A stretch of DNA of 64,000 nt from Fen-671 sp963794745 (GTDB lineage: Bacteria; Actinomycetota; Acidimicrobiia; Acidimicrobiales; Palsa-688), in the NCBI GenBank assembly GCA_963794745.1, contig CAWCEZ010000011.1:1-64000 (forward strand), in the 5' to 3' direction. Of this stretch, positions 1 through 9,620 are shown in pieces. Position 1 is the stretch's first letter. Every line of letters starts with the position of its first letter. The translations under genes and the position numbers were made by a program. The notes under the pieces are model-generated. The model did not search any database. It was not told the DNA's origin and saw only the letters and a list, made by a program, of their open reading frames with translations.

Positions 1-1643
1 CGCACGCCGCCGCGAAGCGGTCGGTTTGACCAACGGCCCAGCTCGTCATGTACCCCCCGTAGGAGTACCCCGTCACATAGAGGTGCTCCAGGTCGGCTAC
101 CCCGGCGTTGACCAGCTTGTCGACGGCTCCCATCAGGTCTTCGAAATCGGCGCCGCCCCAGTCGCCGACACAGGCCTTGGCGAACTCCTCTCCGTAGCTG
201 TGACTACCTCGCGGGTCGGCGAGCAGCACCACGTAGCCGGCAGCTGCGAGCGCCTGGTAGAGGCCGAACAGTCCCGCCTGAGGGTGCCAACTGTGAGGCC
301 CACCGTGGATATCGATGACCAGCGGGACCGCTTGGCCCTTCACGTAGCCGGTCGGGTACAGCACGAACGACTCGATCCGCCGCCCGTCGGGCCGCGAGGT
401 GGCTGGAGCGCCGCACCGGCGCCAGCCGCAGCGCTCTAACCTCGGCGTTGGCGTTGCTCACGCGAAACGCTCCCCGGTGCCGTCAATTCCGGCGCAATAG
501 AGCTCTGGGGGGCTCGACGGCCAAAGCGAGGCGAAGGCGATCGTCGAGCCGGCGGTGTGCATGGCGATGATCTGGCGGTCGCCGCCAAGAATTAGCTCCG
601 GCGTCGTGGTGCCTTCGAGCGAGGTGCCGAGCGTGCTTTGGTAGAGCGCAAGCGTGCCCCGGTCTGTCCGCAGCCAGGAACATCACTGCCTTACCGTCAC
701 CGGTCCACGCATGGGCGGTGCCGAGCGCTCTTTCAAGCCCGTAAACCGGACGGTCCAGGGGCTCACTGAGAGATCGTGGCGGCGTGGGCTCGCCCGCGGC
801 GACAACCAGGAGCTGAATGTTGCGGTCGGACTCGCCGTCCTCGTTCTCGTGGCCGATGTAAACGCCCCGGGCCCGTCGGGCGACCAACGCGGTGAGGCGG
901 CCGTTCCCCGGCCCCGGGTGAGGCGCTTCGGCCGGCGACGGGACCTGACCGGCACAACCCAGACATCGCGGTTTGCCTCGTCGAAGCGGGTCGGCTTGCG
1001 GTCGGAAACGAAGGTGAGCCTGTCGCCGCTGGGCGACCAGGCAGGGTCGGAGTCGTCCCAGTCCCCGTCGGTGACCTGTTGCGGCTCACCGCCCTCCCCG
1101 GGTGGCCGCCGACCCCCACGACGTAAAAGGCGGTTCCGCCGGGGAGTCGAACCAGCCCGTGCCGTCGTAGCGGGAGTAAAGGCCCGTGACGACGCGGTGG
1201 CTCGTTCTTCTCGATGGCGTTGCGTTCGTCGGGCTTCTTCCACTCCCCGGTCTTGGAGACGAAGGCAAAGGCTGCCATCTGGCGACCAAGCAGGTTGCGA
1301 GGCCCCATATGGCATTTCTGTTAGAGCGACGGCCTCGCCGCCTTCCAGGGGGGCGAGGTGCAATGCTCGCCCCGCACCGCGGCGTGCCTCGGCCACAAAA
1401 GGCGAGCCATCTCCCATCTGGTGACCATCGTGGTGCGCTATCTTCCGGGCCGGCCGTGAACGCTTTAGCGGGGGAGGAGCCATCGGCGGGCGCCACCCAG
1501 ATTCTTGTCGCCTGTTTGTCTGTCTCCTTGTTTGGGGTGCCCACGACGAAAGCCACCCTGGAGCCGTCAGGGGACACCTGCGGGTCACTGACGCTGCGCA
1601 GGCTCCAGAGATTTTCGGCAACGAAACCTCGCTTCGGCGGCAT
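1..1643 (-). pseudogene. S9-family (prolyl oligopeptidase/acylaminoacyl peptidase-like) serine peptidase, frameshifted, 3' end beyond the window
   Basis: Reading down from the ATG at 1643, which has an AAGGAG ribosome site 8 nt upstream, the product begins with WD40/TolB-like propeller signatures (DPQVSPDGSRVAF, APRWSPDGRWLAF). It continues in other frames with QPAWSPDGS, DPAWSPSGDRLTFVSDRK and a GVYIGHENEDGE segment. The catalytic alpha/beta-hydrolase domain is readable near the left edge and contains the nucleophile elbow GYSYGGYM (complement of about 47-70); the Asp/His part lies outside. At least three frame changes are needed between about 1400 and 440. S9 enzymes of this layout hydrolyse short peptides or acylated N-termini in the cytosol. 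It is either a decaying gene or, given similar breaks in essential genes here, a poorly read intact one. Confidence 0.8.
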
Positions 1644-1801
1644 CGATCGGCTCCTTGTTCCCTGCGTGTGGGCTACTGCCTGGCGGTCCTGCTTGCGTCT
1701 GTGCCGGCCCGCTCGAACATCTTTGCCCCGGTCTTGGGCGAGCGCACATCAGGACCGCAAATCGGACCCACATCACGACGGCATCGGGCATAATCGGAGA
1801 T

Positions 1802-2286
1802 TTGCGGCCCCCAATCAGGCAGCGCGCCCTGAGGAGTACCCCAGGCTCCGCGAGATCGAGTTCGAAGCGGACCGGCTGTTCGAAGCGATAGGTATCGGGC
1901 CGTTCACTAACGATGTCGCCGAGGACCACTTTGACCGGGCGCTGCTCGTCCTTGTGGCTGGTGACCCACCCGTCGGGTTCGCCTGTGTGGAGTTGGTAGA
2001 CGGCGCCCCTCACATCTGGCGGCTCGCGGTCCACCCCGATCATGGGCGCCGCGGCCTGGGACGAGCGCTCGTAGAGGCCGTGGGCGACTGGGCCAGGACG
2101 GAACAGTTTGAGGTCATCACTCTGACCACATACCGCGATGTTCCTTGGAACGGGCCGTTCTACGAGTCAATGGGCTTTACCACTATGGACGTCCTCACAC
2201 CCGGGCTCCGCGCCGTACGTGAGCACGAGCGCTCCATTGGCGACGACGACTTCGGTCCCAGGGTGGCGATGCAGCTCGCTCTTTGA
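1802..2286 (+). CDS. GNAT-family N-acetyltransferase (one frame change near 1820)
   Basis: The frame ending at 2286 has a complete GNAT fold. An N-terminal helix region (EEYPRLREIEFEADRLFE) is followed by the acetyl-CoA-binding loop in WRLAVHPDHGRRGLGRALVE and a C-terminal FYESMGF strand-helix. GNAT enzymes move acetyl groups from acetyl-CoA to amines; the substrate cannot be told. No ordinary start lies in this frame near the domain edge. TTG at 1802, in the next frame, reads LRPPIRQ and sits 7 nt after a CATAAT -10-like box (1789-1794), so a leaderless start plus one indel near 1817-1822 is the simplest reading. It lies divergent to the S9 peptidase gene. Confidence 0.75.
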
Positions 2287-2320
2287 TGGAGCCGCGGCAC
2301 AACCGACGCAGGGGTCCAGC

Positions 2321-2340
2321 GATGTCGGACGGCCGACATC
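2321..2340. terminator. Hairpin after the GNAT gene
   Basis: GATGTCGG and CCGACATC form an 8-bp perfect stem around a 4-nt loop, 35 bases after the GNAT stop. There is no U-tract, so it could be a weak terminator or an operator-like palindrome. Confidence 0.4.
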
Positions 2341-2989
2341 ACCGTTGTCCGACTGGGCTTCTGGGTGGTCGTAGAATCGAACCGTGTCGTTCAAGGTCCG
2401 CTTGGAGGGACGAGCGCCCGAGGTGTTGTAGGGGCCGACGTTGACGACTTGGAATCCTCGCTTGCCAGCCTCCGTTGCGTTGTCAGGTCGGGGAAGCGTC
2501 ATCCGACGGGGTCTGGGAGACCATGATGAGCTGGAGCGAGCGCGGGGGTCGCCGGGGGCGTAGAGCCCGAGAGTCGATGGCGAAATTCAATGAGGCTCAA
2601 AAGCAACAGATGCGATCCAACTAAGCTCTGGTGGACGATGGATTTGAGCGTCGACGCTTTGAATCCCGACGAAGCGCGCCGCGCGCTGCCGTGTCCACGG
2701 CCGTCGACGTGTTCGGCCACACTGGACGGTCCGACTGGGAGTGCTCGGGTCGAACGTGTCTGTACGAAGATGGTCCGGAACAGTCGGGGAAGTACGCGTC
2801 GGTCGTAATCCCGGGCACTTCCGGTAGGTCTAGGCACACCTCCCGAATCCGCTGGTGCCTTCGTTCTCGCGCACCCCTGAAGGAGCGCCGGTAGTCAACC
2901 CCGAAGCGTCGCTTGGTGTTCAGTAGACCTTCGTCTGACGCGAGGGAGCAAAAAGGGGCGTTATGTGTGCGGGAAAACTGCTCATTTGG
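2341..2989. other. No confident gene
   Basis: Only short overlapping frames occur on both strands. Some patches look protein-like (for example DWECSGRTCLYEDGPEQS, reading + near 2735-2790, and MAKFNEAQKQQMRSN near 2578-2622), but none has a supported start, ribosome site and full length. They may be remnants of broken genes, as on either side. Confidence 0.4.
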
Positions 2990-3795
2990 TCATTCGGTCT
3001 TCACGGCCTCGATAAGGAACCGCTCGGTATGCGCATTGAAGGGTCCCTCGCGCTCGATTTGCTGGTGAAGGGCCAGCAGACGTTCGCGGGACTTCACGGC
3101 GGTGAAGCCAGGGACATTCCACAGGACTTTGCGGAGGAAGTGGACCACAGCACCGATATCGTTGAAGACCGTCAGCAAGGACGCTTGCCTAGGTCCACGA
3201 CAGCAAGCCCAGCTTCCTCTGCGCTGCGAGCCGCCTGCTGGGGGCTCCGCGCTTGGTTGGGCGGTTGCGGGCCCATCAGGAACTCGTACAGCTCTCGGTT
3301 GGACCCAGCGCCCACCTGCTGGGAGAAGTAGGTGCCGCCGGGCCTGAGCACTCGCGCCACCTCCGGCCCGATGGTCAGGACCGGGTGCCTGCTCACAACG
3401 AGGTCGAACGACCCCTCCTTGAAAGGCAAGGGGCTTTCGTCTGCCACCTCAACCACCTCGCCTCCACGACCGCCTAGGTTGCGCCAGGACATTTCAACGT
3501 TTGGCGCCCAAGGACGCTGTCGCTGCAATCCTCCGAGGAAGCCGCTCCGTCCGCTTCAGCACCTCAGCAAAGACCTCACCACCGCCAGTTTGAACGTCGA
3601 GGACCGCGTACCAACACGGTCGACGCGGTCGATGAGCAGACTCGAATAGCTCCACGAAGGCCGCTCCTCGGTGGCCCTCCCTCGAACCACGAGAAGTCCC
3701 AGCCCCCTAGGGGCACCGACGTCCCTTCATCGACCAGTTCCTCCAATGTCCTGGCTCGGGTCACGGTTCGGATCGTCGCACGTCGGCTTGGCCAT
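2990..3795 (-). pseudogene. Class I SAM-dependent methyltransferase, frameshifted
   Basis: Pieces of one protein lie in order on the minus strand. Near 3715-3670 is LEELVDEG...GWDFSWFEG. At 3490-3200 are VVEVADESPLPFKEGSFDLVVSRHP, EVARVLRPGGTYFSQQVG and FLMGPQP. From 3178 to the stop at 2990 are VVHFLRKVLWNVPGF and IEREGPFNAHTERFLIEA. This matches a family of about 250-residue methyltransferases; the SFDLVVSRHP and RVLRPGG segments are the usual post-III and motif-III region. The likely start is ATG at 3795 (MAKPT), but an ATG near 3850 is possible. Three or more frame changes are needed. The substrate is unknown. It may be a true pseudogene or a poorly read gene. Confidence 0.7.
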
Positions 3796-3837
3796 GACAA
3801 GGTTAGTAGTGATCGGGGCCCGAAGCATCGTGGGATT

Positions 3838-3886
3838 GCGGACATTCATCTGGCGGCAACGGGCTGGCCTGGGGTTTAGGTCGGAG
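3838..3886. repeat. Copy 1 of a roughly 50-bp dispersed repeat
   Basis: This stretch aligns with 7227-7276 at about 40 of 50 positions, sharing TTCATCT, CGGCAACG, GGCTG, GGGGTT and GTCGGAG. On the minus strand both copies read into an ATG (ATGAATGTCCGCA here, ATGAAGGTTCGCA at the other site). It may be a mobile short repeat or a shared gene-upstream segment. Confidence 0.4.
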
Positions 3887-3959
3887 GGGGAGGGTCACGA
3901 TCTTAGAGGGGTGCCGGGCGACGCGGTCACCGCGCTCCACAGGGGGGAAAGGTGTCCCC

Positions 3960-4178
3960 CTAGTAACTCCGGTGGCGGGACCACCGGCTCAAGTCGGTTT
4001 GTGCATTTTCGTTCGTCAGGACGACTTGTTGGGCGTGACGTATGAACTCGTCTGGTAGCCGAATGAAGTGCTCCTGCCCGCAGTGGCCCAGCCCGGATGG
4101 CCAGATGTATGTCATGTCCGTGGATTCGGGGTCGCCGTTGTCCTGCTTGCCGCAGACCGGGCAGGTTGAGTACCCCAT
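3960..4178 (-). CDS. Small zinc-ribbon-like hypothetical protein (72 aa)
   Basis: The product begins MGYSTCPVCGKQDNGD and has a second Cys/His group, GHCGQEHF, about 25 residues on. This is a plausible four-ligand zinc knuckle (CPVC plus HC..EH). The remainder is polar (RLPDEFIRHAQQVV). No family is recognised. The ordered CxxC start argues for a real small protein; no ribosome site is clear. Confidence 0.45.
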   Translation of the reverse strand: MGYSTCPVCGKQDNGDPESTDMTYIWPSGLGHCGQEHFIRLPDEFIRHAQQVVLTNENAQTDLSRWSRHRSY

Positions 4179-4218
4179 GTAGACCCCGGCTAGTAGCCCT
4201 CGGTGTAGATAGTCACAG

Positions 4219-4392
4219 ATGTCCGCCCCCTGTTTCCTCGTCCCAGGACGGGTCGATGAACGAGGCCGGATCGCTAGTGCCTCGTTGACCGCCTTCTCCG
4301 ACGCAGCGTATCCTTACGATCAGGAGTTGGTCGAACTCGCGGACGCAGCACTTGATGTCCTGCAGACCTTGTTTCGGACAGAGCCGCCCTAA
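4219..4392 (+). CDS. Putative 57-aa acidic small protein
   Basis: An ATG at 4219 opens a 57-codon frame ending TAA at 4390-4392. Its second half is an amphipathic acidic helix (DQELVELADAALDVLQTLF). Ten bases after the stop is a perfect terminator-like hairpin. Internal -35/-10-like boxes (TTGACC 4285, TATCCT 4309, 18-bp gap) could instead serve the next gene. No homologue is recognised and no strong ribosome site is seen; the support is the helix-like composition and the terminator placement. Confidence 0.35.
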   Translation: MSAPCFLVPGRVDERGRIASASLTAFSDAAYPYDQELVELADAALDVLQTLFRTEPP

Positions 4393-4401
4393 GGGCCGAG
4401 G

Positions 4402-4430
4402 AAAGCCCGGTTGCAACGTCGGGGCTTTTA
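4402..4430 (+). terminator. Hairpin terminator
   Basis: AAAGCCC (4402-4408) pairs exactly with GGGCTTT (4422-4428), with a 13-nt loop and a T-rich right arm. It sits just after the 57-aa frame and just before the start at 4446. Confidence 0.5.
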
Positions 4431-4445
4431 GAAATTGAGTTTCCA

Positions 4446-4652
4446 ATGAAGATCGGCTTCGTAATCGCCGCCCTTATCGGCTGCCTTGTGATCGTCGGTT
4501 TTGCCATCGCCGTCTTGGCGCCCCCACACGGTGGGACCAACGGCTTCCCGTGCCCCAACGACCCGACCCCAGGAACCTATGCGTCTCCACAGATGATTTG
4601 CTTTACTCCCTCGAAGGCCCTGTCCGAACTACAAGGGCGACTAGGTCGTTAG
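4446..4652 (+). CDS. Small membrane-anchored protein (68 aa)
   Basis: MKIGFVIAALIGCLVIVGFAI is a textbook single membrane segment at residues 2-24. A Gly/Pro-rich outer tail with two cysteines follows (NGFPCPNDP, QMICFTP). No family is recognised. It may be a signal-anchored surface peptide; the two outer Cys could form a disulfide. It lies in a run of very small genes separated by hairpins. Confidence 0.45.
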   Translation: MKIGFVIAALIGCLVIVGFAIAVLAPPHGGTNGFPCPNDPTPGTYASPQMICFTPSKALSELQGRLGR

Positions 4653-4660
4653 GCAACGGG

Positions 4661-4686
4661 TGCCACCTAGCGACGAACGGGTGGCA
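4661..4686. terminator. Hairpin after the 68-aa gene
   Basis: TGCCACC (4661-4667) pairs with GGTGGCA (4680-4686) across a 12-nt loop, 8 bases after the stop at 4652. Confidence 0.4.
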
Positions 4687-4723
4687 GCGAGTCGCCAAGG
4701 CGGTTCGCAAGGCGTGCACATCG

Positions 4724-4882
4724 ATGGGCGTGCTCTTTTCCGAGTGCTTGGGCGGCGTGGTTATCTTCTTCTTTCTGTGGTTCCCCATCTGGAGCCGCGT
4801 TGCCGTGAAGCACCCTAAGTGGGCAAGTTCCGGGAACCCCGCCCTGCTTGAGAAGCCTTTCGACGGCGAGCGCACGTATTAA
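4724..4882 (+). CDS. Putative small membrane protein (52 aa)
   Basis: From ATG 4724 the frame encodes one hydrophobic stretch (CLGGVVIFFFLWFPIW, residues about 9-24). A basic/aromatic tail ends EKPFDGERTY. The composition is protein-like and the membrane segment is strong. There is no recognised family and no clear ribosome site. Confidence 0.3.
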   Translation: MGVLFSECLGGVVIFFFLWFPIWSRVAVKHPKWASSGNPALLEKPFDGERTY

Positions 4883-5052
4883 CACAGGCTGCCACAGATC
4901 GACGGGGCGGACCGTCCAGGTGCCCCTGAACACAGCACGGCCGGATAGGCGTCGATGGACGGGCGGGCCCCAACACATTTTTTGTGGACGTAGTGCGAAG
5001 CTTGACATGGCTCCAGAAAAGCCTCGAACCGTAATGAGGCCGCGGTCGTTGC

Positions 5053-7071
5053 TCACGGCACGGGCAGCTCGGCAATCGTCGCGTCGCTCTGGGAGAAGAG
5101 TAGCTCGCCGTCGCGCCCGAAAGTGAGCGCAGTGGGCCCATAGATGCTCGAAGTCACCAGCGCGGATGGCCGGTCGGCATGGACGTGCTCGCCATAAGTG
5201 GTGCCGCTCGCGTTGGGGATCTCCGATATTGCTCCGGACGGCCATTGCTTCGTTGAAAGGCTCGTCAGAAACAAGTCGCCCTCTTGGCTGAACGCCAGCG
5301 AAGAAGGGTTGAAACGCAGACCACCTGCGGCCAGTTCCATGAGGTGGCCCGCCCGGGCCTGATGGCCGAAGACGGTCCCCGAGCGGGATGGCAACACCCA
5401 AAGGGAGTGCCACGCGTCTTGTCCGGCGGTGGGCGCATCCAAGATGAACAGGTCGCCGGCGGTGTCGAAGGCCAAAGCGCCGGGAGCTCGCAACGCGCTA
5501 GCGGCAGGCAGCGACGTGAGGACGCCGGCGGTTACCCTGACACCGAACTCACTGCCGCTTAGCCTGGGAAGTACCGAGACCGTGCCGGTGGCACTGTCAA
5601 CGATATTGGATACGAATAAGTCTCCATTGGGACGCAATAGCGATGCCGTCCGGGTCGCTGAGCCCGCTCAACACAACGCTAAGGCGCCCTTTGGTGACTG
5701 CATGTCCGAAGAGACGCCCAGTCATGGCGGCCAAAACCGACACGCTCGAGGTCGTTCCTCCGGTGACATACAGGTCACCGGAGCTATCTGAAGCCAAATA
5801 TCGGAACTCTCCGGTCCCAATTGGCACGGTCGACAGGGGAGAAGCATGACGTTGTTTGCCACCTGTCCTGTACTGGCGGTACGGGAGCGTGAACATGACT
5901 CCCGGTTCGCCCAACCCGCCGCTGGCAACGAACAAGTTGCCGTCGGGCCCCGTCGTCATCGCGGTGAAGTAGCCGAGGCCGGGCGCGACGATTGTAGTGA
6001 GTTCGTCCGCGCCAGCACTTACCCCGAAAACCCGGCCGCTCGCCGGGGCCAGCACCTGAAGCGACCTGGCGTCGGGCTCGGTTATGTAGAGGTTTCCGGC
6101 CGCGTCGAAAGCAAGGCCGCCTAAGGCGCTGGGAAGGCCCGCCAACACCTCGGGCTCGCCGACCGTGGTGGCGCTCATACCGAAGATGGGGCCGATCACC
6201 TGCGGGAGAGCGCAGAGCGAACTGCCGCAGCCAAAGAACAAGTCGCCTGATGCGCCTACGGCCAGGGGCCCCGTACTGGTTGGCTGAAGGTCAAGTTGGC
6301 GAGCTGGTCGCCCGTCACGGGTTGGCCGAAGAGCGTCGCGCTCGATGGCGCTAAGACCTGTAACGGCCCGTCGTCGGTCGCCCCCGAAGGGCCCACTGGT
6401 GCTTGTTGTTCACTCATCAACAGATCGCCGGCCGCGTCGAAATCCAGGTCGCGGTAGCCGGCCCCGGGAAGCGCGAACTCCTGGTCGGCCGTCACCGGCG
6501 TTCCGAAGATGTCCCCAGTCCTAACTGGGACGACGGCCAAGCCATCATCGAGGCTCAGGAACATGTTGCCTTCCCGGTCGAATGCCAGCGAGGCCACGCC
6601 GCTAGCGAGGAAGGGGAGGAGGGTCAGTTTTCCAGCCTGGACGGCAGTGCCGAAGATGTCCCCTGGCCTCTCCGAAAGGACAGACAAGGCGCAGCAGTAG
6701 GTCGGCGAGGCGATCATGGGAGAGGGTACTGAGCTGATGAAAAGGTTGCCGGACGGGTCGAAAGCCATTGCCTCGACCGAGACACCGGACAGGACCGTGG
6801 TCAGCCTTCCAGCGCTCACGTCGACCCCGAAGATCTCCCCGCTGGTGCGAGAGAGCACTGAGACCGTGCCAGTAGACGAATCGGCGACGAACACGTCAGC
6901 TTTGTTGTCCACGGCGACAGATACGGGGTTGGCCAATGAATGAACTAGGACGGTGGGGACGACGAGCCCGGTCGCACCGACCTCAGCCGGGAGGGCCGCG
7001 ATGGTGATCAGGACCGCCAGTGCGGCAGCCACCCGGGCGGCCGGCGAGCACTCAATCCAGCCCCAGCGCAA
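5053..7071 (-). CDS. Secreted NHL/beta-propeller repeat protein (two frame changes)
   Basis: Translation begins at TTG 7071 with GGAGG 6 nt upstream. It gives a signal peptide (VAAALAVLITIAALPAEVGA) followed by many propeller repeats of the form VAVDNKADVFVADSSTGTVS, MAFDPSGNLFISS, LAFDREGNMFLS and LAFDAAGNLYITEPD. The frame changes near 6260 and again near 5640; the last blades read to FSQSDATIAELPVP and stop at 5053. The intact product would be about 670 residues. NHL/SMP-30-type propellers bind ligands or act as scaffolds outside the cell; no active-site signature is evident. Confidence 0.75.
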
Positions 7072-7377
7072 GTCGCACCTCCAGCACGGTTACTCTCGTC
7101 TAGAGGATGGCCTAGCACACCAAGCGCGTCCCAACCACCTGACCTTCGCCCGGCAACCGGCGTTTCGCGTGGGTCGTGTGGCTCATGCTTGTTCGCAATA
7201 GCTGCCGAAAGCGCAGTAGGTGTACTGCGAACCTTCATCTCACGGCAACGAGGCTGCCCCGGGGTTCACGTCGGAGTGGGACGCGCTCGTTTGGTAGCAG
7301 CACCGGCTGCTGGCTGGCCGTGGTCCCTCCCACGCCGTCTCGCACAGAGGCGACCAACACGTGATCGGTGAGTGGGC
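7072..7377. other. Intergenic, no supported gene; holds the second dispersed-repeat copy
   Basis: Only short frames are present. Positions 7227-7276 carry the copy of the roughly 50-bp repeat also found at 3838-3886. Confidence 0.4.
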
Positions 7378-8026
7378 TCACGGGGCGGGGCTTGTGAAAA
7401 TGCCCCCAGTCTTGCTGCCGCTCTTGCTGCACTTTTGCTGCGCGGTCTGGAACATGGGGGAGCTGGGGTCTAGGCCGGAACCGTTGGGTATCTTTTCGAG
7501 GACGCGGCCGCCGGACATGAACTGCGGGTCGGGGAAGTTGGGCACACCGTGTTTGCGCATGCAAGCCGCGAACGCCAGCGCCCTGGCTTCGATCTGGGCC
7601 TGTTGCCCCGCCGAGGGCTGCTGGACGGGGGAGTACTTCTGGCATGCATTTTGCGCCGCCACGAAGGTGGGGCTGCTGGGGTTGAGGTCGCCGTTGGGCC
7701 CGCCCGAAATTTGGATCCCTCCGCCGGAGCTAGGGTCGGGGAAGTCGGATATGCCGTGGGCGCGCATGCACTGCGTAAACTTTGACTGCTCTCTGGTACT
7801 GCTTGGCTGCAATGACAGGGTTGGGTGGTGTCGTGACGTTGGCGCCGACGTCGGCCACAGTGGTCCCTGTTGTCTTACCGATGCTGGCCACGGAAGAACG
7901 TGAGGCCCCTGCGCCGCAGGCAGCAACCAGCACGCTCAAGCCAGCGAGGGCGAGCGGGGCAATCAGGGCTAGACGTCGCCTCAGGTGAGACTTCGGTGGG
8001 AACTGGTTCCGTACGATGGGACGCAT
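7378..8026 (-). CDS. Secreted lipoprotein with two CMRxHG/FPDP modules (one frame change)
   Basis: The start at 8026 gives a basic N-terminus and a lipoprotein signal with lipobox LVAAC. After a frame change near 7788 two modules follow, QCMRAHGISDFPDP...NACQK and ACMRKHGVPNFPDP...KCSK. Each module has a CxxxH start, the FPDP turn and a closing Cys about 35-40 residues later. Four paralogues occur in this window, two of them next to a MacAB-type efflux operon. The function is unknown. It is divergent from the next lipoprotein gene. Confidence 0.75.
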
Positions 8027-8147
8027 TTTACGCCCGCCTGGGTAACAGGGCCATAACAGCTACTGGCGGGATAATAACGACAATGTGAGGGACGACTTGG
8101 CGATCCCGTTAATCCGGTGTTACCGCGGAAAGGGTAAAAGGCGTCCT

Positions 8148-8750
8148 GTGCGCCGAACGCCAACGATAACCTCGACAAATCAACGCTCGTCCCCGCACGG
8201 GCCAGCCACGGCGACGTCTCACTGGGGACGGGCCATCCCGGTGGTGGCCCTGGCCTCCCTCGCCGGTCTGGCCACAGCGTGCGGCCACGGCTCCGCATCC
8301 CCCGGAGTCGCCAGGGTCGGGTCGTCATCTTCTCCCACGAGCCAAGCTCCGCTCGCGGCGGTAGCCACCACACTGCCGACTGCCGCGTCAACGGCGGCGC
8401 TGGGCAAGTTCGCAGCCTGCGTTCGCAAGAAGGGGCTCACGAACTTCCCCGACCCCCCATGGGGCAACGGCGAGCTAGACAGGCTGGGCTTCACGAAACT
8501 TGTGCTCGAGAAGTACGAGGACGGCGCGTGCGAGAAGTATTTTCTCGCCGCCGGGGGAACCATTGCGACGCCAGCAGAGAACCAACAGCGCCTTGAGCAG
8601 CTGCTCAAGATCGCCAAATGCATGCGCGCCCACGGGATCGTGGACTTCCCCGACCCGAGCTCGCAGGCTGGCTTCAGGATGCCGGTCGCGGTCGCGGACG
8701 GGCCTGGCTATTCACAGGCAGCCAAGGTGTGCGGAGCTCCGCCAACATAG
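8148..8750 (+). CDS. Secreted lipoprotein with two CMRxHG/FPDP modules, first module altered
   Basis: The open frame runs from 8085; GTG 8148 is preferred because it shortens the tail before the signal sequence (IPVVALASLAGLATAC, lipobox LATAC). Module 1 reads ACVRKKGLTNFPDP, so its conserved His is replaced by Lys; it closes at ACEKYF. Module 2 is standard (KCMRAHGIVDFPDP...KVCG). It shares a divergent promoter region of about 60-120 bp with its paralogue at 7378-8026. It is probably anchored on the outer face of the membrane. Confidence 0.75.
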   Translation: MRRTPTITSTNQRSSPHGPATATSHWGRAIPVVALASLAGLATACGHGSASPGVARVGSSSSPTSQAPLAAVATTLPTAASTAALGKFAACVRKKGLTNFPDPPWGNGELDRLGFTKLVLEKYEDGACEKYFLAAGGTIATPAENQQRLEQLLKIAKCMRAHGIVDFPDPSSQAGFRMPVAVADGPGYSQAAKVCGAPPT

Positions 8751-8840
8751 AACGAGGCCCTCCGGCATCCTATGATGACCGTCGAGATGCTGAGGGGCAC
8801 GCCGTTGGTAAACCTCTCAACGACAGGGGAGGATCGCAGG

Positions 8841-9152
8841 ATGTGGGCGCAACTGATCACTACACGTGCCAAGCCGGGCCGGGAGGGCGACCTCCCGAAG
8901 ATCGCAGAGAAGTTGCAAGCCACAGAACAACCGCACTCGGGCCTGCTGCGATCGTTGATGATGCAGGACCAGAAGGATCCGAGCCGGGTTTATATGCTCG
9001 TTATTTTCGAGAGTGAGGAGAAGGCCCGCGCTCGTGAGAACGACGAGCGGCGCCAGGAAGGGTTGGCCGAGGTCCGCGTGCTCATGGGGCAGATCCTCGA
9101 TGGTGCACCGGAATTTACCGACCTGACCGTCGTTGAGGACTGGACGCCCTAG
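8841..9152 (+). CDS. Antibiotic biosynthesis monooxygenase (ABM)-like small protein
   Basis: ATG 8841 is chosen over the upstream ATG 8772 because GGGGAGG lies at the right distance and the ABM domain starts at once (MWAQLITTRAKPGREGDLPKIAEKL). Of 103 residues, the first about 70 match the dimeric ferredoxin-like ABM fold (VYMLVIFESEEKARARENDERR). Members include heme- or quinone-acting oxygenases and many of unknown role; catalytic residues cannot be assigned here. Confidence 0.65.
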   Translation: MWAQLITTRAKPGREGDLPKIAEKLQATEQPHSGLLRSLMMQDQKDPSRVYMLVIFESEEKARARENDERRQEGLAEVRVLMGQILDGAPEFTDLTVVEDWTP

Positions 9153-9620
9153 GCCGGTGGACCGCGCGGCGTGATCTTTCCGTCTCGGGTCTGTGGACCG
9201 TTCAACCCACCGCGACGCGGTGGTCCTCCAACGAGTATTACGAGATGCGTGTGGACGGACTTACGGCCCAGATCGGAAAATAACCGGTGAAAGCGGCGAC
9301 CCCGACCTGCCTTAGGCGTGCCTCGTCGGGCACATTTTCCGGTTGGCTGCAACGGAGACCCGACCTACCGCCGCAAGAAAGAACCTCCATAAACGTCGGT
9401 GGCTTGCGGTCGCGGGGCCGTGCCCGAGGAGTTTTTCAGTCCCGGCAAGAATTGTAAAGTTATTGTTACATTTCCCGCCGGACGAGCCCTTCAACAGGGC
9501 CCGTAGGGGGCACGAGTAAGACCCGTAAATAACGCGCCGGAGACCTTGTGCCGCTCGCCGCAACGGGCCTAGATTGCGAATTGATCAGCTGCTCGCAAGG
9601 CAAAGGGAGGCACGGTCAAA
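9153..9620. other. Intergenic, with a hairpin at 9207-9223
   Basis: CCACCGC/GCGGTGG with a 3-nt loop (9207-9223) lies about 55 bases after the ABM gene and may end its transcript. Nothing else is recognised before the ribosome site (AGGGAGG) of the next gene. Confidence 0.4.

Noticed and set aside
1186..1800. Upstream extension of the GNAT frame
   Set aside because: The extra 200 codons are antisense to the S9 peptidase and lack any GNAT similarity; the domain begins near 1810.
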